Assembly: GCA_001574975.1 (NCBI GenBank)
Contig: KQ965812.1
Coordinates: 106,041 to 170,040, forward strand
DNA from: Gonapodya prolifera JEL478
Lineage: Eukaryota; Monoblepharomycota; Monoblepharidomycetes; Monoblepharidales; Gonapodyaceae
Length of the DNA stretch: 64,000 nt
Direction: 5' to 3'
The notes under the pieces are model-generated. The model was given only the letters and a program-made list of their open reading frames with translations, was not told the DNA's origin and ran no database searches. Positions within the stretch are counted from its first letter, which is position 1, and the number at the start of each line of letters is the position of its first letter. This document shows positions 49,450-59,043 of this stretch, one piece after another. Made by a program: the position numbers and the translations under genes.

Positions 49450-51230
49450 AGCTACATGCGTATTGAAAATTGCGCAAGGCGGCTTGTTAGCCACCCATGA
49501 TTTGAGTGTTTCCAGGACACACCCGAGGAGTCGTCCGCCGAGTGTCTCATATCTACTCTCGCTACTCACGCTACCCTCCCCCTCCAGATCCAATGTCCTC
49601 CGAGATCCTCCGATATCGTCCATCCTCCCCTCCTCACCTCCTCCCCACCAGTCCCGCCGGTCTCGATGTAGAGAGTGTAAGACCTGAACACAAAAAAAAC
49701 TGGCGAACCCGTTCATGAGAAAAGCGACGCACTTCCCTTGCCTGCGTTTGTGTCCGTTCCCAGAGAGCTTCACGCCTCATCTGAACCGCCCGAATATTGA
49801 AGGCAAGCAACCCCATAAAAAAACCCGGGTCAGGTCCCCAAGCCCTACCAGTCACACGCCGAGCGTTCAGCAACATTCTCCTTGTGTGACCGGTCGATTG
49901 TCCGAGGACAGACGGCCCGCACGGCCTACCCGTCAGCACGTATCAGCGCATGCGAAACCACATCTTCACGGCTTGTCCCGCCGACGAGTTTGACCCCGCC
50001 GACGGAGGGATCCTGAATGCCAACGACCTGTGTTGCACGGCCCGCCCTCGTTCGCCAGCACCGCACACATTGGTCAGAGAGCCCACTCACGCGCGGCCCA
50101 CACCGCCCATCTGCATCAACGTGGCGCTCCCATCGGACCAAGCTCAGGGAGCGACGCATCTCGTTTCCGTTGTGGTGTCCACGCTGTTGTTGCTGATCCC
50201 GGCTCCGTCGAAAGTTGTCCCGAAGACGTCCGACGCGGTTCGTCGATGATGCTATGAAGTCGTCCGTAAGCCTGGAGAATTGCCATTGCGAAATTCGATT
50301 CGAGAAGAGACACATAAGTTTAAGAACGGGTAGATTAAAAATCCCCCTACCCACCTCCAAACGCCACGGCATAAGATTGCGATACAATATCGCATTGCTG
50401 GTAATTCGTGCGGACCGCTTGTTGGCGTGTAACCGGGCTGGTTAAGTCCAGCGACGAGGTTCCAGGTAATGCGAAGACACCCCTCAAGTTCACGACGATG
50501 TGATTTGATCCGGCTTATCGCGAACGAAGAGGCATCACACAGTTTCAATAAGAGATGTTTCGAGTGATTGAAGGGCGCAGGTGCTTACATTTCCTCGTCA
50601 GAAGCCGGCGTCGCACTCTTCCTCGAAACCGGCGAGATTCGAGCCCGATTCGACTCCTACGTGTCGCAAAGACAAAGCGGGGTCAAAATAAGTGCTCGTA
50701 GTGCCTCGAACGCTCGAATCAGGCATCTTCACTATTCGCCCAATCCACGACCCCCGACGTTCGATCTGAACACTCACATGATTTGCGATACTGACACCGA
50801 ATCAGAGCTTGATGCCACTAGGGTAGGCACAGAACAGTACGTAGCTGCCGAATCAAGAGAAATTTCAGCGTTTGCCGCGTTGTGGGCAACCAAGTCGCGT
50901 CGCCGTCGCAAAAACACACCTTTGCGATGTCGGAAGCCCCGGGAAGGTTGAGGTCGACCTGATGGCATCTTGGGCGGTGCAGATTATGGGCTCGCGTCTG
51001 CTGATGCGCGTCAAACGCGTTCGAGGGTGTTGAAAGATTGGAATGCTGGGCTCATGAGGTGAGGTTAACTTACACTGGTGCGGTCTGGATCGTGCGTGGT
51101 ATTCGCAATGAGATTTATCCCCTTCGGTACATACTGTAAATTTACCAGTGACAAGAATTCAAAGGGCTTTGAGCTTCTGGTAGTGCAGAGGACTCTCGTA
51201 AACTATTTCAGAAGAAGAGCGGACTGATTT
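49450..51230 (+). repeat. Dispersed repeat, copy C (full-length)
   Basis: Begins near GCTACATGCGTATTGAAAA (49450) and ends near AGAGCGGACTGA (about 51220), about 1.78 kb. Same family as copies A and B. The block 49825-50197 shows no difference from copy B by eye; outer parts are roughly 75-80% similar. A 153-codon frame lies on the minus strand (49926-50387). No recognisable mobile-element enzyme. It lies between the permease and monooxygenase genes. Confidence 0.8.
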
Positions 51231-51533
51231 TTAGGAAGCAACTGGCCGAGTAGGATGCTATCTCCTCACGGAATCTACATGTTCTATTATTTGAGCATTG
51301 TTGATGAATGAATTTGAATTAAATTAAATAGATGCGGCCAGGAACAGAAGTGTTGGAGCTGGAACGAAATTTGTCATCACATCATCACCAGCACCAGCTC
51401 ATAGCCAATGACTGTGATTTTATACGGACAGGCTGTGCGACTTTTACAATATCTCATTAAGCAACCATGGTGCCAACATGATTCCAGTGCTTTTACTGCA
51501 ATCTTACGAGAACGAGACAGAGAACAAAAAGCT
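51231..51533. other. Spacer between repeat copy C and the monooxygenase 3' end
   Basis: AT-rich and without a recognised feature. Confidence 0.5.
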
Positions 51534-51637
51534 TCCAAGAGAGACTTGCCACCTTTCGAAATCTCACTCAAGACGAGAATTCGTCAAAAATAATCATTTT
51601 TGAGCCTTGCAGAACGTTACACCAGAGTTCCACTACG
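51534..51637. repeat. Short direct repeat 2, overlapping the monooxygenase stop codon
   Basis: Partner of 49173-49277. The last five bases include the stop codon (TAG on the minus strand at 51633-51635), so the duplicated unit is mostly 3' flank. Confidence 0.65.
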
Positions 51638-53587
51638 CTCTATCCAAAATCTGCCTCATCACACTCTCCAGCAACTTGGCCGCACCATCCACCTTTTTGG
51701 CCGACCGCCACCCGACATACCCATCCGGCCTCACAAGTACACACCCACTCTCCTCAACTTCCCTCGCCCTGGCCCAATCGTCGTACACGTCCAGGTACTC
51801 CCTTCCCGGCCCAATCACCGCAGGTTTGACCTCAACACACAGCACCGCCGACACGGCCTTTGCAGCGGGGACCCACGTAGCCGCCCCGGCGATTCCCGTC
51901 AGCAGAGCGAACATGAGGCCCTTGCCCGGCAGATCCAGCGTGCTGATCTTTTTCCGGGACCCGGACGCCGTTTCCACAAGCCACACGTGCGGCAGCCGCG
52001 CTCCTGGCCACGTCGTCGGGTGGTAGTATAGCTCCGGGTCCTTGGTGTACCCTGGCTCGGGTGTCCCGTCGGGCACGACTGCGCGGCTCGCGTACCGCTG
52101 GCCCATCTCCACTCCGTGCGTGTTGAACTCGTAGTCCTTTGCCTCGAGCGCCTTCCGCACCGCCTCCCGCCTTTCGAACCCCTCGTCGGTGTCGTCGTAT
52201 CGGCTGGCAATGCGCGTCTTGATGACTTCGGGGTCGTCCGTGCCCACAACGCCCAGCGCCACGACGATGGGGCCGTACTCTTCTGTGGACTTGTATGCGC
52301 GGTGCACAATCTGCTTCCCCACGGGGACGCGCTCCTCGTCAAAGGTCTGCAGCAACCCGGGTCCGGCGCGCCCCTGCAGGACCAGAGCGAGCTTCCAGGC
52401 CAGGTTGTACGAGTCCTGCACCGACGTGTTGGAGCCGAGCCCGTTGGTCGGCGGGTGGCGATGCACGGCGTCCCCCGCGCAGAACACGCGGCCCGAAGTG
52501 AACTGGGTGGCATGGCACTTGTTGTTCCGCCACAGCGACGTGGACTTGATCTTGACGTCGATCGAGGGGTCACCCAGGAGACGGTGCACGATCTTGGTGG
52601 CTTCCTCGTCCGAGACGTGCGCGGGGGGGTTGTTCACGTCGTACCCCCAAATGGCGAGCCACTCGTTCCACCTGCGCACCATACGGATGACGCCCAGCCC
52701 GACGGGGCCGCCATTGTGCCCGCTCTGCAGGATCAAGTACAGGACCGAGGGGCGGTGCGCGACGAGGTGCGTGAGGTCGGCGTCGAAGACGATGTTCATG
52801 TTGCCCGCGATGTCCATTTCGCCCGAGAAGGGCAGCTCGATGTCAGAGGCAATCTAGTGGGTGTATGGTGTGTCAAGGAGTGGCACGGCACAGGTTGTCA
52901 AAGAAAATTCCTCTCCACGGTGAGCTCAGCAATTGGAGAGTGACAACATACTTGGCTCTTGGCTCCATCGGCCCCAATGACGTACTTTGCCCTGATGGTG
53001 TACTCCCTCCCCGACAGGCGATCTCTGACGCTGACTGTGACACCCGTGTCGTCCTGCTGTAAGCCGAGGTACTCTGTGTTGAAAAAAATCCTGCTCCCGC
53101 GCTCGGCGGCCTTGCCGAGAATGACGGGCTCCAGGTACGTCTGCGGGATATCGCAGTTGGCGCAGGGACTGTACGCGAGATGATCCCCCTCCCTGTCCGG
53201 GCGAGTCAGCCAGGTCCGGACACGCCCGAACTCGTCCCCCGTAAGTGACGTGCAGAACACGGTGTCGCCCATGAACTGGTGCGGCGTGCTCTGCAGCGCC
53301 ATGTCGGACTCGATCCCGAGGTCGCGAAAGACTTCCATGGTGCGTTGGTTGGTGATGTGCGCGCGGGGGGTGTTGGCCGTCCATCTGGGGGAAGGGGAGT
53401 GAATGGGCAGAGGTGGGAGGTTGCCTTATTACCGGCATCCCCCGACGCCGGCGCACCTGTACTTTGTGATGACGATGTGGTTCACCCCATACGTCGCCAG
53501 TGCAAGCGCGGCGGTCCCCCCCGCAGGCCCACTGCCGACAACGAGGACGTCAGTCGTGTGTTCGGGTTTAGGAGAGTGTTTGGCCAT
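51633..53587 (-). CDS. FAD-dependent phenol-hydroxylase-type monooxygenase
   Basis: Class A flavoprotein of the PHBH/phenol 2-monooxygenase group, close in motif content to 2,4-dichlorophenol 6-monooxygenases of filamentous fungi. It would hydroxylate an aromatic ring using NAD(P)H and O2; the substrate is unknown. From ATG 53587 (MAKHSPKPEHTTD) comes the Rossmann motif VLVVGSGPAGGTAALALA. Intron 1 rejoins KYR-WTANTPRAHITNQRTM. Then YVIGADGAKSQ, and intron 2 to IASDIELPFSGEM. A long exon holds the second FAD motif, FCAGDAVHRHPPTNGLGSNT, followed by QDSYNLAWKLALVLQGRAG. The C-terminal thioredoxin-like domain ends VMRQILDRA. About 595 residues, normal. The last exon (51633-52857) is one long, strongly GC-rich stretch with C/G-ending codons, unlike most neighbours. 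It sits beside repeat copy C. Confidence 0.92.
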
Positions 53588-54265
53588 CGAATGCGCAGTG
53601 GACTCACTGATTCGGGGGGCGGAACTGGTCGGTCTTTTGAAGAAGAGCGAGCCGGGCAACAGCTAAGGCGATCCGTAATGTCGCGGATGTGAAACAGCTC
53701 CGTGGACGCGGGTCAACTTATGTGCCGACACACCTGCGACCAAAGCAACGCTTACCTCCGTAACTCGCATCCGGGGACACGCTCATGGGTGTTTGCGCTC
53801 ATGCACGCATCCTTCTCCCGCGGGTTCACCAAGCGATCCCCGGGGGAAGGAAGGGGCAGGCTGTGGCGTTCAAACGCACCACCAATGCTGCATTTTCTGC
53901 AGAGTGCTGACCCGCGGGATTCGATACCGTCACTACAGTTCGAAGCGACCTTCCTTCAACCCCCCTTTTCCGTGTCATGGAGGCTGGAGATGCTGACAGT
54001 GAAGTTGGTTCTGGTGTCTGAAGAAAGTCCAGTCAGGCACCAGGACCGCGTACACCTAGCGTGTGCAGCTGGGTGGATCAAAGAGACATCTCTTTCCGTG
54101 CTCAGGATCCACCCGTCAGACGCAGACGTTGACCGAATGATTCTCGTTCCCCTTTCAGATTCAGTACTCAATGCGTCTTCTCTCTATTAACAAATGCTAT
54201 CGTCATTTGAATACCATGCTACAGCTTTGTACATTCCCCTCCAAGAACCTGGGGGCTATCACGTA
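53588..54265. other. Intergenic, nothing supported
   Basis: A 162-codon open frame (53702-54190, plus) exists but has no recognisable features and no splice or start context that convinces me. Confidence 0.4.
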
Positions 54266-54930
54266 TCACGACGAGTCCTTCTGCGCAGGTACAGCACGTC
54301 CGCCAGGTCGACGTGCGGAGGCAGCGGGAGTAGCGGGGGCAGCGGGGGCAGCGGGGGTAGGGGGAGCGGGGGGAGCGTTCTCAATGTCCCAAATCTTTGC
54401 CTGCTTGTTGTACCGCTCCACGACCTTTGCCTTGACCTCGAGCGCCAGGGGGTCGATAATGAGCTTGTCCGGTGTCGTGAGGAGATATACGTCCAGCCCG
54501 CCCTTCTTGTCAATCGTCCTTAGCGCGCGCATCGACACGCGGAATTTGATTTGCGAGTTCAGGAGGCCCGAGTACAGGGTCTTGACGGTCACGTTGGGGC
54601 GGAAGGTCCGTTTGCTCTTGTTCCCCATCTCGGAGATCTTGGACCCGGACCCCGTCCGCGCGCCATGAAAGAGGTTTGGGAGATGTTTTGGGTGCCCGCG
54701 GAAGAGCTCTGGCCAGTGGCCCAGCTGGGAGATTCGGGATGGGTCGGGGGAGGTGAGGTGGTGAGATGGTAGATGGCACGTAGGGGGAGGGCAACGACGA
54801 TGAGCCGGTGCAGAAAAGAGAAAAAAACACGATTGAGATGGCACGCACCGTTCGCTGGAGGAAGGCAAGCGAGCCTGCCCTCGCGCTTGATGCCATTGAG
54901 CAGTGATGCAGATAAGAGTGACCGCAGCAT
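54266..54930 (-). CDS. Mitochondrial large-subunit ribosomal protein bL28m
   Basis: Structural protein of the mitochondrial ribosome. The ATG at 54930 opens MLRSLLSASLLNGIKREGRL, a basic amphipathic leader. An intron (donor GTGCGT near 54849, acceptor near 54708) joins PAN to ELFRGHPKHLPNLFHGARTG. The L28 core follows: KISEMGNKSKRTFRPNVTVK, then LYSGLLNSQIKFRVSMRALR and TIDKKGGLDVYLLTT. The tail (APPTPAAPAAPATPAASARR) is Ala/Pro-rich and coded by tandem GGCAGCGGG-type units at 54320-54375. It ends at 54266. The acceptor was chosen because it is the one that keeps the L28 core in frame. Confidence 0.88.
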
Positions 54931-56058
54931 TCAACTAATCCCCTAAACATAACTTCACTCTTCCTACACCACCAATCATCACACGGAACCCCGCCTCTCG
55001 CCATACTAACCACGCTGTTGTGTTATCCAGGGCACTGGTACTCCCGCGCCGTTCAGTCTACGCGGTGCTTGCGCGGCATTTGGCGGAAAGGCATGACTCG
55101 GTCGCGCTGATCCGGGAACCTCTTGTCGCTGAGCACTGCACCGGCTGAAGTCGTCGGAGACTGCCGGGCTCGCACTCGCACCGGCGCTTTGCGCCACGAT
55201 GTCGAGCTTGGGAGAGTGTTCGTGCTGCGCTCCATGGCTGAATCGAGACGCACTGCTGCACTTCCTGGAAATTATTGGATGTGTATCGGGATCTTTACAC
55301 TACTTGGTGGCCTGTTGTGCGTCAGTAATCTGCTGTCGAGCTTTTTCAGGGTGTCGAATTGGAGAAAGTTCTTTATTGCCGTCGCGAACAGCAGCCGCGA
55401 CAGAAGGGTTGAGTCGATTTCCATTGCTACTATTCTCTGTTTCTCGCGTCTTGCTTCCACATTCCACACGAGAATGCTCTTTCTTTCACCGCTGGGCTTG
55501 GATATGGCTATGTAACCTGCACAGACTCACTTGATTTGGATTGCACCACTTTCTAGATGAATATTCACTTGATTGGCGAGTCTCTTTACTCTCGGGATGG
55601 AACTTGGAATTTTCACTAGAAGCACTTCCTGCCATTATTGTAGCGCAAACATGTGAGTGAATGGTCCCGAGCTTCGGAACTTGGCTACACGCAGGCACCG
55701 CCTCTTTTCAAAATGAGTTCGAACAAATTCTCTGTTTGGCCAAAACATTACCAGGCGCAGGAGCATTGCGCCTCTTGACCAGACAACAAGGTCGGATATG
55801 ACTCTACAAACGGGGGCCTTCTATCCCGGGAACAGCAATATCTTTTGGTGACGATGAATTTCCATGTTGGAAGGGAGGGGGTTTTGTGAGCGGTCGGTGC
55901 GGTATGAATTGTTTTAGAAGTGGACCCGCCCAGTGCTGCCAGCCTGTACTACCATAGATACGCCTTCGCAAAATAATAAAAGTATGAAAGGTCAGAATAG
56001 CGCTGCCATCCCAGCGCAAGTTTGTTGGTTTAGTTGCGGTTAAAATTGTGACCGCAGC
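54931..56058. other. Long intergenic region, possible unresolved small gene
   Basis: Between bL28m and SWD1. On the minus strand, 55050-55470 has competing dense frames (SDKRFPDQRDRVMPFRQMPR; VRDGNKELSPIRHPEKARQQ) with plausible splice sites. A short gene may be present, but I could not build one consistent reading. The plus-strand frame 55123-55515 contains one hydrophobic helix. The promoter of SWD1 should lie at the right end. Confidence 0.3.
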
Positions 56059-57848
56059 ATGAACCTCCCTCTGCTGAATCCGTTCGAGTCTGCGATTCCC
56101 GAGATTCTGACGCACTCGCTGCACTCGCTCAACGCGACGAAATGCGCATTCAACCGCAGAGGAAACTACATCGCGGTCGGGGCCGATGACGGGAAGCTCG
56201 AGGTCTGGGATCTCGACACGCACACGTGCATGCGCACGATGGTCGGGCATGTCGGAAAGATTACTGCAATTAGGTGCGCACAATCGGGTGGGGTGAGGCT
56301 ACTTGTGCCTTCTCAGTTGTTTTTCTTATTGTGTATTGCAGTTGGTCGCGAGACGGCTACCATGTGTTGACAGCTGCCACTGACTGGAACTGCATATACT
56401 GGGATCTCGTGGAAGGTATTAACCTCTGCACGATCAGGTTTCAGTCCGTGGTCAACACCGCTCAGATGAACCCTCGGGACAAGTAAGTCGTCGAGAGATT
56501 CCGTTTCACTAACATGTGCCCTCACGACGACCTCTCCCACTCGTCCAGCTTCTCGTTTATCGCTTGCCCCAACGGAGAAGCCCCTGTGCTCGTAACACTG
56601 AAGCCGGACGACCATTCTCCTCGCCTGCGTCCCACTATTACACCCATCCCCCTCGGCATCGCCGATGAGACATCCCGCACGACGTTCGACATAGTGTACG
56701 TCGCGACTTTTGATCACGAAGGGAAGCACGTCGCTCTTGGGAGCTCGAAGGGCATGGTTACGGTCATGGAGTATCCGTCTTGGAAGGTATGGCCGTTGTG
56801 CTCGACCCTTGTGGGCTGCTTCGTGGAGTTAATGTGGCACCTACCTCTCGAAACCTAGATCCTCGACGCGCAGAGACCAGTAGGAGCAGTCCAGATTCGC
56901 AGCATCTGCTACAACCGGCGGGGAACGTAAGTGCACCCCCTCCTCCCACCTTCCTCGTCCCTCGCCAACCAAGATACACCATCCACCCATCCCCTCAGCG
57001 ACCTATGCCTCAACGCCTCGGACAAAATCATCCGGGTCTGCCCCATTCTCGAATCCGGCGCTCCCGACTGGGAAGAGCACGTTCGGTTCCGGGACGACAT
57101 CGACCGCGGGCAATGGGCGGGATGCCGCATCAGCAACGACGGGGACTACGTGATTGGCGGGAACGCGGCAAAGCACCAGCTGTTCATATGGTATCGCATT
57201 CCAGACCCTGACGGCGAGGTCGTCACACTCGTGAGCAAGCTGGACGGGAATTATTCGACGGGAGGGTTGGTCGATTTTGATGTGAGGGTCTTTTCGGGCA
57301 CGAACGGCGGTGGAAAGTGCCGAGTTTTCACACGGTCGTTCGCTCACTCGCTTGCACGATGCTTCCACAGATGCACCCATACCGCCCCATCATCGCCTCG
57401 GTGGCCAAGCAGGACAAAGTGCTCATCTGGGAGCCCAACTCGCCCGAGAACTGGAGCGCGTTCCGCCCCGGTGAGTTTTCGTTCATTTAGTGGAGGGCAG
57501 GCAACAAGCTCAAACTACCTTTCTCCTTCCTCCGCCGCGCCCCTTGGTTAGACTTCACCGAGGTTAGCGAGAACAAAGAATACCAGGAGCAAGAGGACGA
57601 GTTCGACTGGGTGCGTACACTTACACTTGTCCCCCCTTTCTCTACCCACTTAACAAATGCCATCCACTCAGATTTCGCTGGAAGAGATTGCCCGCCGCAA
57701 GGCTCTCAAGACGACACGGGATCATGAGGACATCGACATTGTCCGCCGGGAGCGCGCCAACCCGCACGGCATCGCCTACGCGTCCGACGAGGAGGATCTG
57801 TTCGACGCGTACCTGCCTAATACCACGACCAGAGCGGAATCGCCGTAA
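56059..57848 (+). CDS. SWD1: COMPASS subunit Swd1/RBBP5 (WD40 protein)
   Basis: Core subunit of the Set1/MLL histone H3 lysine-4 methyltransferase complex. Exons as read: 56059-56273, 56342-56482, 56549-56786, 56859-56926, about 57000-57281, 57371-57470, 57552-57610, 57672-57848. The start MNLPLLNPFESAIPEILTHS is typical of the family. WD repeats follow: YIAVGADDGKLEVWDLDTHT, SWSRDGYHVLTAATDWNCIY, then NPRDNFSFIACPNGEAPVL. HVALGSSKGMVTVMEYPSWK and LNASDKIIRVCPI come after. The C-terminal hinge is acidic (SENKEYQEQEDEFDW) and followed by ISLEEIARRKALKTTRDHED, as expected for RBBP5. It ends at 57848. About 420-430 residues, close to yeast Swd1. Confidence 0.95.
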
Positions 57849-59043
57849 TCGGTACAGATGAGAGAGGTCTCGTTTGCGAGCAGAGGTGGCGCTTGTGCCT
57901 CGGGCTCGTGAGTTGCGTTGTAATTATAAAGGAGCGACGATACCCTCGCACCAACCATCACGCGCTTATTCGAGATGGAAAATTACGTGGAGATGGGATC
58001 GGACGACGGGCACAGGGCGTGGCTTTTGTTCCGCCAGCGGTCGGCGTTCCCGATCTTCACTAGCACACCCACGTACTAGTACCGGGCATTTGTTCTGTCG
58101 TAATGACGCTGGAAAGAAACACCCCAATGCATTTAATTCTGAACATTTTGCGACTGTTGTCAACGAGCGGTCTGTCCTTGGAATGGGAATCACACTGTTC
58201 ATACACGTTCGTATTGCTCCAACCGGGTACAAACAACTTTATATGTACGAAATTGATTCAGGAGGAGTCCGATTATTCGAATTATACATACTGGCGACCG
58301 CAAAATCTACATCGAGAGCTTGAATGAATGTCGTGTGAAGCCACAGTGCGAACACCTCCAGTGATCGAGGCCCAAGTCTATCACAACAGCATCATTTGCC
58401 TCAAAAAATTTCGTGCCGCTTTGTCAGAAGGTGTTGCGCGACTAGCACTGTCCCCTGGTCCGCCAACTTGGCGGGGGGAGTTTCATCTGTCTCTTTCCAA
58501 ATATGAAGGAGTCGAAGCTTTGTCAGTGTGGCCATGCTACGATAACCCTCCGCGCGGAGGGATTCAAAAATGAAAAAGAAGAAGAAGAAGGGGGGGGGAA
58601 GGGCCGACTTCGCAAAATGAACGGATCAACTAAGCGTCCATTTATTTACTTTCAACAACTCCGTTACCAGTAATTATGATGAAGAGAAGTAAATAAAGAG
58701 GAAAAGACACATTCTCTGTTGCTCTAACGGGAAGGACCGTGCGATCTTTGCTCCCTTCACAAGACAAGAAACCATCACTTTTGTGCAACAAAACAAAACT
58801 CTGTTGATAAAGTACTAAGTCTCTGTGTCTCAAAAAAGCACTGCTGCTCTCTGTACTAAATACATTAATTAACAACGTGTGAAGTTGCACCAAACGAACA
58901 CCGTCCACCATGACAGAGAATAAGAATAGCTGTCCACTTCACTCGTCCCAAAAAAGAACACCGTCACCATGAACGAGAATAAAGAATATAATTTGTCCCT
59001 ACGCCTCACTCGTCCCAAGTCAACGCGGCCAAGTGCATCACGC
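57849..59043. other. Intergenic, about 1.2 kb
   Basis: No gene recognised. A purine tract of GAA/AAG units running into a G-run lies at about 58569-58605. Two near-copies of a short A-rich motif (GAATAAGAATAGC and GAATAAAGAATAT) lie near 58918 and 58977, each just after a CACC-ATG-like word. Confidence 0.4.

Noticed and set aside
52116-52943. 275-codon open frame on the plus strand
   Set aside because: Antisense to the GC-rich long exon of the monooxygenase, where stop codons are rare in all frames. The sense strand has full FAD motifs.
53702-54190. 162-codon plus-strand frame between the monooxygenase and bL28m
   Set aside because: No recognisable domain, no splice context and unremarkable composition; likely chance.
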